Source: a virus
Virus record (IMG/VR): IMGVR_UViG_3300050821_000208
Span: 1 to 25,409 of that record
Length of the DNA stretch: 25,409 nucleotides
Strand: one strand, 5' to 3'
Position 1 is the first letter of the stretch, and each line of letters starts with the position of its first letter. Positions 7,401 to 14,721 of the stretch are shown piece after piece. The notes under the pieces were generated by a model. That model was not told where the DNA came from. It did no database searches and saw only the letters and a program-made list of their open reading frames with translations. Both the position numbers and the translations under genes were made by a program.

Positions 7401-10400
7401 CACCAAATACAGTTCCAGTTCCTTGTGTAGCTTGCTGACCTGCGGCAGTATCTTGACTCGGGACTGAACCTCCACCAGAAGCAGAATAGCCAAGACCTGC
7501 AATAAGAGCAACCATTGCAGCAGTTCCAACAAACCCTCCCCATCCCGATTGTGCAAACATTTTAGCTGCTCCAGCAGCAATTGAAATCACAATTGAACTC
7601 GATGTTAATGCATCGGATGCAGCGGTTGTAGTTGCATCAGATGCAAGCCCAACTTCATTACCTGTGACTTTGGCGGCTGTTGTAATTGTTGTCTGTGTTA
7701 GTTTTGTAATAAACTGTTCAAGATCCATTGCAAGTTCAACTGCATGATAAACTTTTGAAATGTCTTGTAATGTTTTATAACCCGCTGAACCTGTACTAAA
7801 GAAATTGCTTGCAGCGGCTGCCATATCACTATATGCACCAATACGACCTGCAACATCTTCTTTACCTGCAAGTGCTTCTTCTTTTTCAATTTTAGCAAAT
7901 GACGTATATGCGGTGCCCATATCTTTGAGAGCTTTACTTATACCCACAAAAGAGGTTCCAAGTGTATTTGCTGCGGTTCCAGCATTTGTCAATATTGTTG
8001 CCATGTCTTTTAGACCTGCAATATTAAAGTCAAGTGCTTGTGTTTTATTTGCAAGGTCAACTTCTTTATTATATGTATCTAAAAAAGCACTATATTCATC
8101 AAGTTGAGCTTGATTGGCTCCATCTTTAGACATAATTGCCGCAGCAATTGCTGCTTCAGCGTCAGCTTTATATAAAGCAAGTTTTCTCTGATTTGCTTGA
8201 GTGATAGCCACAACCTTTGCTTGTTCTGCACCAATTACTTCAATTTTAGAAGCTTCTTCAGAAGCAGTCTGTATAGCAAGATCTTTTTGATAGATGGTTT
8301 GAATATCTTTATATGCATTTCCAAGTTGTTGTGTTGCTGCTCCACTCAATCTTGCAGCAATAACTCCTTCACTAACTTTAGAAGTCAACTGTGCTTGTGC
8401 AATTGCAGCTTGTGCGATATCTAGTGCTGTAGCTTTTGCATTTACACCATATTGTTCAAGAGCTTTCCCTGCATCAAATGCAGTTGTACCAGAAGTCTGA
8501 TTTGCCTTGGCTTCAGACAGCAATCGTTTTTCAGTTACATCTTGTAATTTAAGCTGATCTTCAATTTGAGCATCTGTAAGCAGTTTTTGTCCCGCAGCAC
8601 TATCTTTAGAGATTGACCACAATTTAAGAAGTTGTGTTGCAGCATCTTCATTTGTTTGTGCGACCTTCTGCGCACCTTTTGCATTATCTTCAATTGCCCC
8701 ATTAAGAGCTGCAATTTCTTTTGTAGCCTTTTCTTGAGCTGTTGAAATTGCATTGGCGCCATCAAGACGGAACTTTTGAGCATCCGCAAGTTTGGCAAGA
8801 TTTAGCAGTTCTTGAACTTTAGCATCTTGATCTTCTTGTGACCAACCTTTTTTAAGTTTCGCGTATTCTCCATCTAGAATACGTTGCTGAACTTGAGCTT
8901 CATTGACTCCAACAATAGCTTTAATCTCAGTTGCAGCAGCTTCTTGTGCAGCATCTGCTTGCGCTTTATATCCTGCAATTTTTGCATCCATATTGACAAT
9001 TGCGCTATCAAGAGGATTTGCAGCAGTTGCTGCTTCTCTTGGAGTATGTGCTTTAAGAATTGCTGCATTTGTCTCTGCAATTTTAGCAGGATCTAATCTT
9101 GGGTCATCTGTGATAGCACGTCCATTATTAGCATCATCTTTTGCCCAATCTTTTTGCTGTTGAAGGTATTCTTGTTGTGCAATTACAAGTTCGCCGAGAC
9201 TTTTCTTCTTTAATACAATATCTTCTTGATCGCGAATCATTGCAGAATGAACTGCTGCAGAAGTATCCACCGTTTTTTGACCAGCAATAGAGCTATCTAA
9301 TACAGATAGAGATAATTGTTCTTCTGCATCGGCTAAAGATTTTGTGACTGCAATCATTGCAATCTTAGCTTCAGCATGAGAAGAACTAAATATACCAGAA
9401 TCAGGTTCAGCAAGAATATTTTTTAATTGCGTCTGATAGTCTCTTAATGCTTGTACATCCTCTTGAGGGGTTGTCTTTTTTCCAAAACCTGCAAACCAAT
9501 CTGCAGAACTACTAAATAATACTTTAACTTCAGTCCATGCTTTAAGAACATAACCTGCATTAGCTATGATTTCTTTACTACGTTCATCAACAGTTTTAGC
9601 TAATGCATTGGTTGCAACTTCAGAAGCACCTTTTGCATCGCCTTCACGATTGAGCATTTCTATATTATCATAAAGACTTATATTTAAGAAATGGTATTGA
9701 TCATCAAGTCTGATTGCTGCTTTAACAACTGCTTCACTTGCTTGAGCACTTCTTCCAGTTGACTGAACTGCTAATTCTTCAAATTGTTTAATTGTTTCTT
9801 GAACAGACTGTCCTGTTGCGGCTTGCATCAATGTTGCAGCCGTTGCGATCTTTCCAATTTCATCCGCTGTAAATTTACCAGATCCTGCAAGTAGCAATAC
9901 CGCATCTTTCGCCTGACCAATTGTGCCACCCATTTGGGTAGCAGATTGAGCAAGTGCGTTTAATCCGCCTACAGTTGTTCCAGCATAATTACCAGTCATA
10001 ATTAGCGATTGGTTCATCTTATCTTGTTCGATTGAACCTTTTACCATTTCAAAAAAGAAACCTGTCACCGCAACACTAATCAATGTTAAAGGACTTAAAA
10101 GGCCACCAAGAGCTTGCCCAAGAACGGTAAATGAACCTGCCATACGTGAATAGTTACCACGCTCAAATTCACGCCCCATGACCACGAGTTCAGTAGTTGC
10201 ACGACTTGTATTTATACCAAATCCTTCAACTTCTTTAGCAGCTAATTTAGCACCTTCAGCTTCAGCGGCTTGTGCAGCTTGAAGACTTTTTATTGCATTT
10301 GCATATTCATTTTCGTCTTTAATTGAATTTTGAATATCTTGTGGAACGGTTGCATTAAATTTATTTGCGACCACATTATTTGAAATGCTGCTGCTTGATT

Positions 10401-11109
10401 GGTAAGCCTGAAGTTCTTTTAATTGCTTGATACGCGTTTCGTAAGACAACGTTGACCATCTGATTTCAACAATAGCTTGTTGTTCAGCAATTTTAGCAGC
10501 TTGCGCTTCTTGTTCAGTTAAGATGCGCATTGCTTCTGCACGATTTTCATTTAATGTGCGGGCTTTAAATGCAGCAAGAACAGTTATTCTAGCTTCTTCT
10601 GCTTCAGCGGCTGCCTGCGCAGCAGCTTCTTGTTCTTCAAGTATTTGCATTGCCGCAGCGCGATTGTCTGCCATTGCACGGTTACGTTGTGCGTTCAATG
10701 CAATCTGAGAAGCTGCTGCTGCTTCGTTTGCAGCAATCTCTGCATTCATTGCAGCGAAATATGCAGTTGCTTCGTTCTCAACATCGATTGCTAATTGTGC
10801 AGCAGCGGACGAACGCATCTTGTATAATTCAAGATCGCGACTTTGTTGGATGCGAGATTGTTCTTGCGCAACATTTAATTCAGTTAACGAACGAACAAGT
10901 TGCTGAGTTTGATCTGTAACGCCGAGCTGAGCTGCTGCATACGCAAGCATGGCTTCTTTTGAATAACCAAATGTTGCAGATTGAACATTTAGTTTTGCAA
11001 TAAGGTTTTCCGCCGCCCCTGTGATCTTTATAATAGATTCAAGAGTACTGTCTCCGCCTACTGCTTCAAATTGGATACCTAATACTGCTAATTCGGTTGA
11101 ACCTGCCAT
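4363..11109 (-). CDS. Tail length tape measure protein (lambda H-like)
   Basis: A 2,248-codon open frame encoding the protein that sets tail length and is delivered through the tail with the DNA. Residues ~90-330 are Ala/Glu/Gln-rich coiled coil. Residues ~290-560 match the lambda gpH-type region (F-E-R-G-N-Y-S-R-M-A-G-S, M-T-G-N-Y-A-G-T-T). Hydrophobic segments occur at about 337-355 and 1189-1208, the kind that may insert into the inner membrane. Long helical stretches follow, and a ~120-residue unit is duplicated at about 1589-1708 and 1709-1828. A G-G-T-H-D-G-G-W-R-V-V-G-E-A-G motif lies near residue 2145. The start follows the T-frame stop by one base, with AGGA upstream. The last ~45 codons are suspect: a -1 change at the A6 run (4492-4497) would end the protein at 4412, coupled to the next gene. 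Confidence 0.95.
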   Translation of the reverse strand: MAGSTELAVLGIQFEAVGGDSTLESIIKITGAAENLIAKLNVQSATFGYSKEAMLAYAAAQLGVTDQTQQLVRSLTELNVAQEQSRIQQSRDLELYKMRSSAAAQLAIDVENEATAYFAAMNAEIAANEAAAASQIALNAQRNRAMADNRAAAMQILEEQEAAAQAAAEAEEARITVLAAFKARTLNENRAEAMRILTEQEAQAAKIAEQQAIVEIRWSTLSYETRIKQLKELQAYQSSSSISNNVVANKFNATVPQDIQNSIKDENEYANAIKSLQAAQAAEAEGAKLAAKEVEGFGINTSRATTELVVMGREFERGNYSRMAGSFTVLGQALGGLLSPLTLISVAVTGFFFEMVKGSIEQDKMNQSLIMTGNYAGTTVGGLNALAQSATQMGGTIGQAKDAVLLLAGSGKFTADEIGKIATAATLMQAATGQSVQETIKQFEELAVQSTGRSAQASEAVVKAAIRLDDQYHFLNISLYDNIEMLNREGDAKGASEVATNALAKTVDERSKEIIANAGYVLKAWTEVKVLFSSSADWFAGFGKKTTPQEDVQALRDYQTQLKNILAEPDSGIFSSSHAEAKIAMIAVTKSLADAEEQLSLSVLDSSIAGQKTVDTSAAVHSAMIRDQEDIVLKKKSLGELVIAQQEYLQQQKDWAKDDANNGRAITDDPRLDPAKIAETNAAILKAHTPREAATAANPLDSAIVNMDAKIAGYKAQADAAQEAAATEIKAIVGVNEAQVQQRILDGEYAKLKKGWSQEDQDAKVQELLNLAKLADAQKFRLDGANAISTAQEKATKEIAALNGAIEDNAKGAQKVAQTNEDAATQLLKLWSISKDSAAGQKLLTDAQIEDQLKLQDVTEKRLLSEAKANQTSGTTAFDAGKALEQYGVNAKATALDIAQAAIAQAQLTSKVSEGVIAARLSGAATQQLGNAYKDIQTIYQKDLAIQTASEEASKIEVIGAEQAKVVAITQANQRKLALYKADAEAAIAAAIMSKDGANQAQLDEYSAFLDTYNKEVDLANKTQALDFNIAGLKDMATILTNAGTAANTLGTSFVGISKALKDMGTAYTSFAKIEKEEALAGKEDVAGRIGAYSDMAAAASNFFSTGSAGYKTLQDISKVYHAVELAMDLEQFITKLTQTTITTAAKVTGNEVGLASDATTTAASDALTSSSIVISIAAGAAKMFAQSGWGGFVGTAAMVALIAGLGYSASGGGSVPSQDTAAGQQATQGTGTVFGDPTKQSKSIEDSITLLTSNSSEMLPLTNAMLSSLKNIEAAMTGVTNIILRTAGITNGANLGIDTWGKPSGLLGKIGGFLFGSSSQSITDGGLQIGGSVGGLAQGQGVNQYANVNTQTTGFLGGLFGGNSNTNSTVTSATPQSINDQFALIFQGLTTTLQQAGTALGQSSTDVGKAVQSFVLPLTNISLQGLTGAALTSAINSVISAAMDNVSSSVFPQLQAFAQVGEGMTQTVVRVATGVEQANVALQGLGVSAINYTAIINKQGDVATEIERQSLVTAQTTTQTISEQTAASLTQALGNIFGNISGNIQRVSVNVVSGIGQMISAFQGSAADMITLYTTLTKIQSQMNDTGLNGANLGQGLVSGAGGTANLTKGLSDFLTNYFSPAEQSAIELKDLGAQFTALGVAMPTTLAGFRAMVQGINTTTLAGQTLQGGLLNLAGAFNTAITNQNNLVTSTNAFALSLQIAFQNVGLTFRGLSQDMVNSAGGNSGLTQGLADFLKNYFSPAEQAASEMGQLTNQFNYVGLVMPTTLDGFRKLVESIDTTSSAGQKLQGWLLSIAGQFSTAITDQKGLANATGDTATAAKSATDAMTILLQEMDQVTALQKSLAASKQTVDSGVPGYNQGAYLAGQVSDAQSKFANAPTDDSQAGLTARIGAATDLQTAIMANYTFQQNALATQLSAEQAAHSADIAAQNTAINAANQLSASFKQIGTYAQGLLTGSLTDLSGKQLSATLAGSFRTNLAGAQAGNADSISALSNSADAYLTDKLATSKNMQEYAATFQQVQGSLATLGQRGTQTLPQAIDTGFQISASLQQKYIDLANQTNAQLKPIQDATAIWQINLQKDMDVQVSAFNNLGLTAIQIANLLTGLDVRIGQQVAAGVSAIIGHGIVPIIPPGPEKRPAGFAAGGTHDGGWRVVGEAGVELENTGPSQIVNNSNTKSLFDSTGIISELQALRATMTKMQKSDSKKSQLIASMENILNAQLLMVCPSRLRQHNDSYSASDNDRCDAHK
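5626..6345 (-). repeat. Tandem duplication of a 120-codon unit inside the tape measure gene
   Basis: Two adjacent 360-nt units (about 5986-6345 and 5626-5985) encode similar protein: both contain D-F-L-(T/K)-N-Y-F-S-P-A-E-Q, then V-(A/M)-M/V-P-T-T-L and a stretch ending A-I-T-(N/D)-Q. Equivalent motifs are exactly 360 nt apart (S-P-A-E-Q at 6240 and 5880). The copies have diverged in DNA, so the duplication is old. Copy number of such units would directly change tail length. Confidence 0.75.
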
Positions 11110-11110
11110 T

Positions 11111-11371
11111 TTAGGTATCCTGTAGTGAGGGTTGTTTTCGTTGTTGCTGTTCTGCTCTGATACGCATGTAAATTGAATCTATACATGTGATACAATCAAG
11201 TTCAAAAGGACTAATATCAATTTTATAGAGTTCTTTCCAAGCTTTAATCTCTACAAAACTAATTCTACAAAGATCCATTGAAACTTGACGTGTATCATTT
11301 AACTTGCACCACCAATCCCAACAATGTTTAATTTCAATTGGAACTGGTGGTACGTCTAACTGTTCTGGCAT
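11111..11371 (-). CDS. T-frame of the tail assembly chaperone (expressed by frameshift)
   Basis: This frame encodes the C-terminal part of the G-T tail chaperone. Read alone from ATG 11371 it gives 86 residues, starting M-P-E-Q-L-D-V-P-P-V-P, but that ATG has no Shine-Dalgarno and sits inside a longer open frame. The same frame is open back to 11509 without a stop and encodes sensible protein there (Y-Q-G-L-I-E-Q-L, then H-L-K-N-Y-W-R-Q-T-G-Q before the Met). I therefore regard the ATG as internal and the segment as the T half of a frameshift product. Lambda gpT binds tail tube subunits while the G part binds the tape measure. It ends one base before the tape measure start. Confidence 0.8.
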   Translation of the reverse strand: MPEQLDVPPVPIEIKHCWDWWCKLNDTRQVSMDLCRISFVEIKAWKELYKIDISPFELDCITCIDSIYMRIRAEQQQRKQPSLQDT

Positions 11372-11910
11372 TTGACCAGTCTGCCTCCAGTAATTCTTTA
11401 AGTGAGTTTCAAGTGTTACACCATCTTCTTGAACCTCACTTAATTCGAAATAACCTTCAGCGAAGGCTGACAGTTGTTCTATCAGCCCTTGGTAAAATTT
11501 GCAGCAACTTCAAGAGACGCCATGACTTTTTGCTGCCATGTTGGAAATTTCAAAAACATCTTGGCAACAAGCTCTTTGCTAAACGGTACAGGTTCACCAT
11601 TATTGCTGAAACCAAAAATATCAGTGACCACAGATAGGGCAAGACGAGTTTCGTTTGCACTGATCAAACGGCTCAATGTTTCTGCTCCTGCATCAGTTGA
11701 TGCATCGATTTGCGAACCGCGCTTTGCAGATTTCTTCAAACCTTCGATCCGCAATTCAGCTTGTACAGCTTGGAATTCAGGACTATCTTTGCTCAAGATA
11801 ACGAAACCAGATTGGTCTTCACCATCTGCATTTACAATAACTGCTACACGAGCAGTAAGCGGTGCAGCAGTTGTGTCGTCCAGCAAAGAGATGTCAAATG
11901 TTTGTGTCAT
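11111..11910 (-). CDS. Tail assembly chaperone G-T fusion via -1 frameshift
   Basis: This is the predicted long product: 139 residues of the G frame (through Phe at codon 11496-11494) followed by 127 residues of the -1 frame, 266 in all. The G frame ends at TGA 11484-11482; the -1 frame is open from 11509 to the TAA at 11113-11111. The only good X XXY YYZ heptamer in that overlap is A AAT TTT at 11500-11494. In siphoviruses a small share of ribosomes shifts, giving a low G-T to G ratio needed for building the tail around the tape measure. The gene sits between tail tube and tape measure, exactly as in lambda. A coding join is seen in the sequence; the shift itself and its rate are inferred. 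Confidence 0.85.
11465..11500 (-). promoter_or_regulatory. Programmed -1 frameshift signal (slippery heptamer plus hairpin)
   Basis: In zero frame the message reads GCA AAT TTT ACC AAG GGC TGA. The heptamer A AAT TTT (11500-11494) allows both tRNAs to re-pair at AAA and TTT. After a 6-nt spacer comes a perfect 6-bp stem GGCTGA/TCAGCC (11487-11482 with 11470-11465) around an 11-nt loop; a second short stem CCTTC/GAAGG (11466-11454) partly competes with it. Spacing is right for a stimulatory structure. Confidence 0.8.
11482..11910 (-). CDS. Tail assembly chaperone, G protein
   Basis: The 142-residue zero-frame product, made by ribosomes that do not shift. It begins with a beta-like half (M-T-Q-T-F-D-I-S-L-L) carrying K-D-S-P-E-F-Q-A-V-Q, followed by a helical half (A-E-T-L-S-R-L-I-S-A, then F-S-K-E-L-V-A-K-M-F and P-T-W-Q-Q-K-V) and ends A-A-N-F-T-K-G. 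This arrangement and the position between tail tube and tape measure are those of siphovirus gpG-like chaperones. The start has AGGAAAT upstream, and the leader carries a terminator-like hairpin at 11931-11962 that would lower its expression relative to the tail tube gene. Confidence 0.85.
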   Translation of the reverse strand: MTQTFDISLLDDTTAAPLTARVAVIVNADGEDQSGFVILSKDSPEFQAVQAELRIEGLKKSAKRGSQIDASTDAGAETLSRLISANETRLALSVVTDIFGFSNNGEPVPFSKELVAKMFLKFPTWQQKVMASLEVAANFTKG

Positions 11911-11930
11911 GATATTTCCTATAGTTTTAT

Positions 11931-11962
11931 TTTAAAAAGCCCTGCGGCTCTTAACCGCAGGG
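11931..11962 (-). terminator. Rho-independent terminator after the tail tube gene
   Basis: A perfect 8-bp GC-rich stem CCCTGCGG/CCGCAGGG (arms 11940-11947 and 11955-11962) with a 7-nt loop is followed on the minus strand by CTTTTTAAAATAAAA. It lies between the tail tube stop (11994) and the G start (11910). Since essential tail genes lie downstream with no other promoter that I can see, it is probably leaky. Confidence 0.8.
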
Positions 11963-11993
11963 AAAGACACAGAGCGAGGAGACGCCCTGTAAG

Positions 11994-13217
11994 TTATGCT
12001 GCTTGACTATCTTGAACAGAAATGATTGTTTGATCATTTGCAGTTGTTGAACTACCGCCCAAGTTAATCGAAGCAGTAAATGGATAAGTACGGACAATGC
12101 CTTTTGGTCCATCGTCTGGCGCAGAACCTGTCAACTTAATCTGCGACAAACTAAATGCAAGGAAGTTCGCTGCATTTGTTGTATCAGCAGTCATTGCACA
12201 GACCAATGTGGTCACTGTTTCATTATCGAACAATGCTTTCAATGTTGCATCAGCAAACAATGCAGTGAATTGACCGCTGACTTCAATAACGCCACGCGCC
12301 ATATCTGGAGCATAGTTTGAACCAACAATTGGGCCTTCTGCAGTGAGCGCAGCTTTGATGGTAATGGTTACACCTGTTACAATAACAGACTGCACCCCAT
12401 TAACTACCAAAGCACCGCGCACGCTGGTTAAAACGTTGGTGGTGGTAGCTGCGGTAGGTGTGGTAAGCACTTGTGCTGTACCCGCTGTGCGCACCCCCAA
12501 ACCCATGCCGGCAATTTTAACTGTTGCGTTACCACTTGCAGGCAAACCGATATCCATTTGGCTGATACGCATGTCAGGAAATACTTCAGATTGTGCAATA
12601 TCAGGATACCATTCTTCAATAGTAATTAATGTATCTGTCTGAGATGAAGCGGCAGCCATTGTTTTCTTACCAATGACCTGGACAGTTGAAGTTGCAATTG
12701 GACCTTCTGCAACACATACAGAACCATTTAGAGTAATATAAGTCATAACCGTTGCAGTTAGACCTGTTACCAAAAAATTATTTGTCAAATTAACTGCATT
12801 GACAAATGAACCTGTTGCAATTTGAACTACATCACCAATCTTAACTCCATCGGTTAAATAGCTACCTGTACCGCGTGTCAAAGTATAAGTTGGGCCTGTA
12901 CCTGCTAAGGTTAAAGACGCGCTTGCAGTTGTAACACCTGAGGCAAATGTCTTACGCAACAAACACGCCATTGGAATTTGATAAGTCAGTGGTGAAAGCA
13001 AACCATCAAATGCCCAACTTGACGAAGCTGTACCAAGGTTCACACCATACGATTGTTGGTATGAGTTAATTTCATCATTGACGTAAGTTGCACGCTTTTT
13101 ATCTGTTACAGAAGTCTTACGACGAAGTGTTTGACCACCTGACCCAGACGCAGCAGTGCCTAAAACACTTTGCGTCTTGATGGTGGTAATCTTATTTATG
13201 CCTTGAGCGATTGTCAT
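11994..13217 (-). CDS. Major tail (tube) protein
   Basis: A 407-residue protein forming the stacked rings of the tail tube. The N-terminus (G-I-N-K-I-T-T-I-K, L-R-R-K-T-S-V-T-D-K-K-R-A-T-Y) resembles tube proteins of long-tailed phages: a shared tube core, then additional beta domains. Residues ~105-185 (Y-T-L-T-R-G-T-G-S-Y-L-T-D-G, G-D-V-V-Q-I) look like an inserted beta domain, followed by the second tube half (M-R-I-S-Q-M-D-I-G-L-P-A-S-G-N-A-T) and a C-terminal part typical of tube proteins. The start has AAGGTGA just upstream of ATG. It follows the tail terminator gene by 9 nt and is followed by a terminator hairpin, as expected for an abundant protein. Confidence 0.85.
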   Translation of the reverse strand: MTIAQGINKITTIKTQSVLGTAASGSGGQTLRRKTSVTDKKRATYVNDEINSYQQSYGVNLGTASSSWAFDGLLSPLTYQIPMACLLRKTFASGVTTASASLTLAGTGPTYTLTRGTGSYLTDGVKIGDVVQIATGSFVNAVNLTNNFLVTGLTATVMTYITLNGSVCVAEGPIATSTVQVIGKKTMAAASSQTDTLITIEEWYPDIAQSEVFPDMRISQMDIGLPASGNATVKIAGMGLGVRTAGTAQVLTTPTAATTTNVLTSVRGALVVNGVQSVIVTGVTITIKAALTAEGPIVGSNYAPDMARGVIEVSGQFTALFADATLKALFDNETVTTLVCAMTADTTNAANFLAFSLSQIKLTGSAPDDGPKGIVRTYPFTASINLGGSSTTANDQTIISVQDSQAA

Positions 13218-13226
13218 GATGTCACC

Positions 13227-13877
13227 TTATGAAAAGATTTGTGTTGAATGATAGATTCTTAAAACTTGCGTAATCTGATCTTGCGACTGATTAAATGAAC
13301 CCAATTGCGGAGACTGCATAATCTGAACAGTTATTCCCCCATAACTAAATGCCATTGCTTTCTTGAAGTATGACCTTATCAACTCAATTCTAGCAAGTAA
13401 GGCACCCGTACCAATACCAGGCGGATAGACAAAGGTGACTTGCATATAACCTTGTTCTATCCTAAAACCGCCGCCTTGCGTCGGTTCAGATGGAACAGCA
13501 TCGACCCAATCAATCTTTGCATACGGCACTCCGACAACAGCTTGAAACATTGCGTTAGGCCAAGAGGTTAAGTTTGCAGATACTGAACCCCCACTACCCG
13601 CGATTGTAACACTAATTCCCTGCTGTGTAGCAGCATCTAATAAAGAAAAGTTATTTGCATCAATTACTTGCACAATATAATTATCTGCAATTGCGGGAGT
13701 TCCTCCGGTTATACCTGACATGACCACGTAAATACCAGATATCAAACCATGCGGCGTTGCGGTTGTGAAGATACCCGGTGTACCTATAGTAATTAAAGAT
13801 AGCGCGACTGTCGGAATAATGCCTGGAATTGTATTCCATTGATTAATTAAAGCTGTTCTAATTAGATTAACACTCAT
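13227..13877 (-). CDS. Tail terminator protein with inserted E1-FCCH-like domain
   Basis: A 216-residue protein. The outer parts match a siphovirus tail terminator fold: an N-terminal helix (L-I-R-T-A-L-I-N-Q-W-N-T-I-P-G) and a later half with A-V-V-G-V-P-Y-A-K-I-D-W, an R-I-E-Q-G-Y-M-Q-V-T-F-V-Y-P strand and an A-R-I-E-L-I-R helix. Between them, residues ~25-103 form an inserted beta domain with T-A-T-P-H-G-L and V-I-D-A-N-N-F-S-L-L, a pattern I associate with E1-FCCH-type domains in phage structural proteins. The start overlaps the previous stop as ATGA. The terminator caps the finished tube and docks it to the head connector. The insertion would decorate the neck region. Confidence 0.75.
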   Translation of the reverse strand: MSVNLIRTALINQWNTIPGIIPTVALSLITIGTPGIFTTATPHGLISGIYVVMSGITGGTPAIADNYIVQVIDANNFSLLDAATQQGISVTIAGSGGSVSANLTSWPNAMFQAVVGVPYAKIDWVDAVPSEPTQGGGFRIEQGYMQVTFVYPPGIGTGALLARIELIRSYFKKAMAFSYGGITVQIMQSPQLGSFNQSQDQITQVLRIYHSTQIFS

Positions 13878-14356
13878 CTTACACGTCCTCCGCCAGCTTT
13901 AACATCTGCAATAACCCCTGCAACAATATCTGGAAATTCGATATGAATTCTACCAATGATACCTGATGGAGGAACTTGTGTGGTTACATCCCCGTCTTCA
14001 ATGCCTTGAGCATAAGGAAGATTATTAACCAAAAAATACTGATTACCGTAAGCAGCACGCTCAGGAATAACTGCAAGATTAGAAGCAACAGTTTCAATCC
14101 CTTCAGGATCAATGTGACCAATTAATGCTCCCTGAGGTTGTTCATTTACACCTAATTGCCAGTTGCCGCGAAATTGTCCAGGTTCATAATCAGGCGGTGC
14201 TTTGCGCACCCATGTTTCAGGCATACCAACTGGACTATATTCGTCTGCACGGATTACAACTTCAGCAATTGTGTTATAGGTGCATTCATTAATCTTGCGT
14301 GTAATCTCGACACCTTGATCACGAAGTTTTTCAAGGAACTCGAATCCAATGCTCAT
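13874..14356 (-). CDS. Tail completion / neck protein (HK97 gp10-like)
   Basis: I start this at ATG 14356, which overlaps the previous stop as ATGA and gives 160 residues; an in-frame GTG at 14368 is possible but less likely. Residues ~1-40 are a helix (F-E-F-L-E-K-L-R-D-Q-G). They are followed by Y-S-P-V-G, R-G-N-W-Q-L-G-V-N, and N-N-L-P-Y-A-Q-G-I-E-D-G, a sequence pattern of the HK97 gp10-like family (ligand to the head-tail interface). The C-terminus is Gly/Arg-rich. Its position between the head closure protein and the tail terminator matches the family's usual site. Function is by family analogy. Confidence 0.75.
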   Translation of the reverse strand: MSIGFEFLEKLRDQGVEITRKINECTYNTIAEVVIRADEYSPVGMPETWVRKAPPDYEPGQFRGNWQLGVNEQPQGALIGHIDPEGIETVASNLAVIPERAAYGNQYFLVNNLPYAQGIEDGDVTTQVPPSGIIGRIHIEFPDIVAGVIADVKAGGGRVR

Positions 14357-14721
14357 CGCTTTAACCACAATTCATAAAGGAGTGGTGTACCTGCAGGATT
14401 AATTTGTTTGATATTTACAATTGCCCAAGTATTGCCTGCAGTTGTTACACGGTCTTGAACTTGAGGGACATATATTGTTGGATAACAGAATAATTGTTTA
14501 TCTGCAGATTGAATCTGAGTATTGCGTTCAACTTCATTACCATATTGGCGATAGACAAAGTCAAAAATAACACCAACTGTATTCATTGGAGTTGGATTTG
14601 AAGGAACACTTATTCCTGCTGCGTTCGTTGTCTTTGGACCTAATTGTTGAATTGAAACAGGTTGACCAAACTCAGTCAGAATGGCTAAAATATCTGGTAA
14701 GATATCGTCATAAAAACTCAT
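14353..14721 (-). CDS. Head closure / head-tail joining protein
   Basis: A 122-residue protein. It has an N-terminal helix (Y-D-D-I-L-P-D-I-L-A-I-L), then beta strands with D-R-V-T-T-A-G-N-T-W-A-I-V-N-I-K and ends P-A-G-T-P-L-L-Y-E-L-W-L-K-R. The ending, a strand giving 'x-x-A-G-x-x-x-x-Y-x-L', is common in small head-tail joining (stopper) proteins. The ATG overlaps the preceding stop as TAATG. By order (connector, this protein, gp10-like, tail terminator) it should close the portal channel after packaging. I cannot assign a specific family with certainty. Confidence 0.6.
   Translation of the reverse strand: MSFYDDILPDILAILTEFGQPVSIQQLGPKTTNAAGISVPSNPTPMNTVGVIFDFVYRQYGNEVERNTQIQSADKQLFCYPTIYVPQVQDRVTTAGNTWAIVNIKQINPAGTPLLYELWLKR

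Noticed and set aside
11474-11935. Plus-strand open frame (153 codons) across the G gene
   Set aside because: Antisense to the G chaperone frame, which has a proper start, context and frameshift signal; no family features seen.
14357-14368. GTG start for the gp10-like gene
   Set aside because: ATG 14356 gives an ATGA overlap with the previous stop, matching the coupling used by neighbours.
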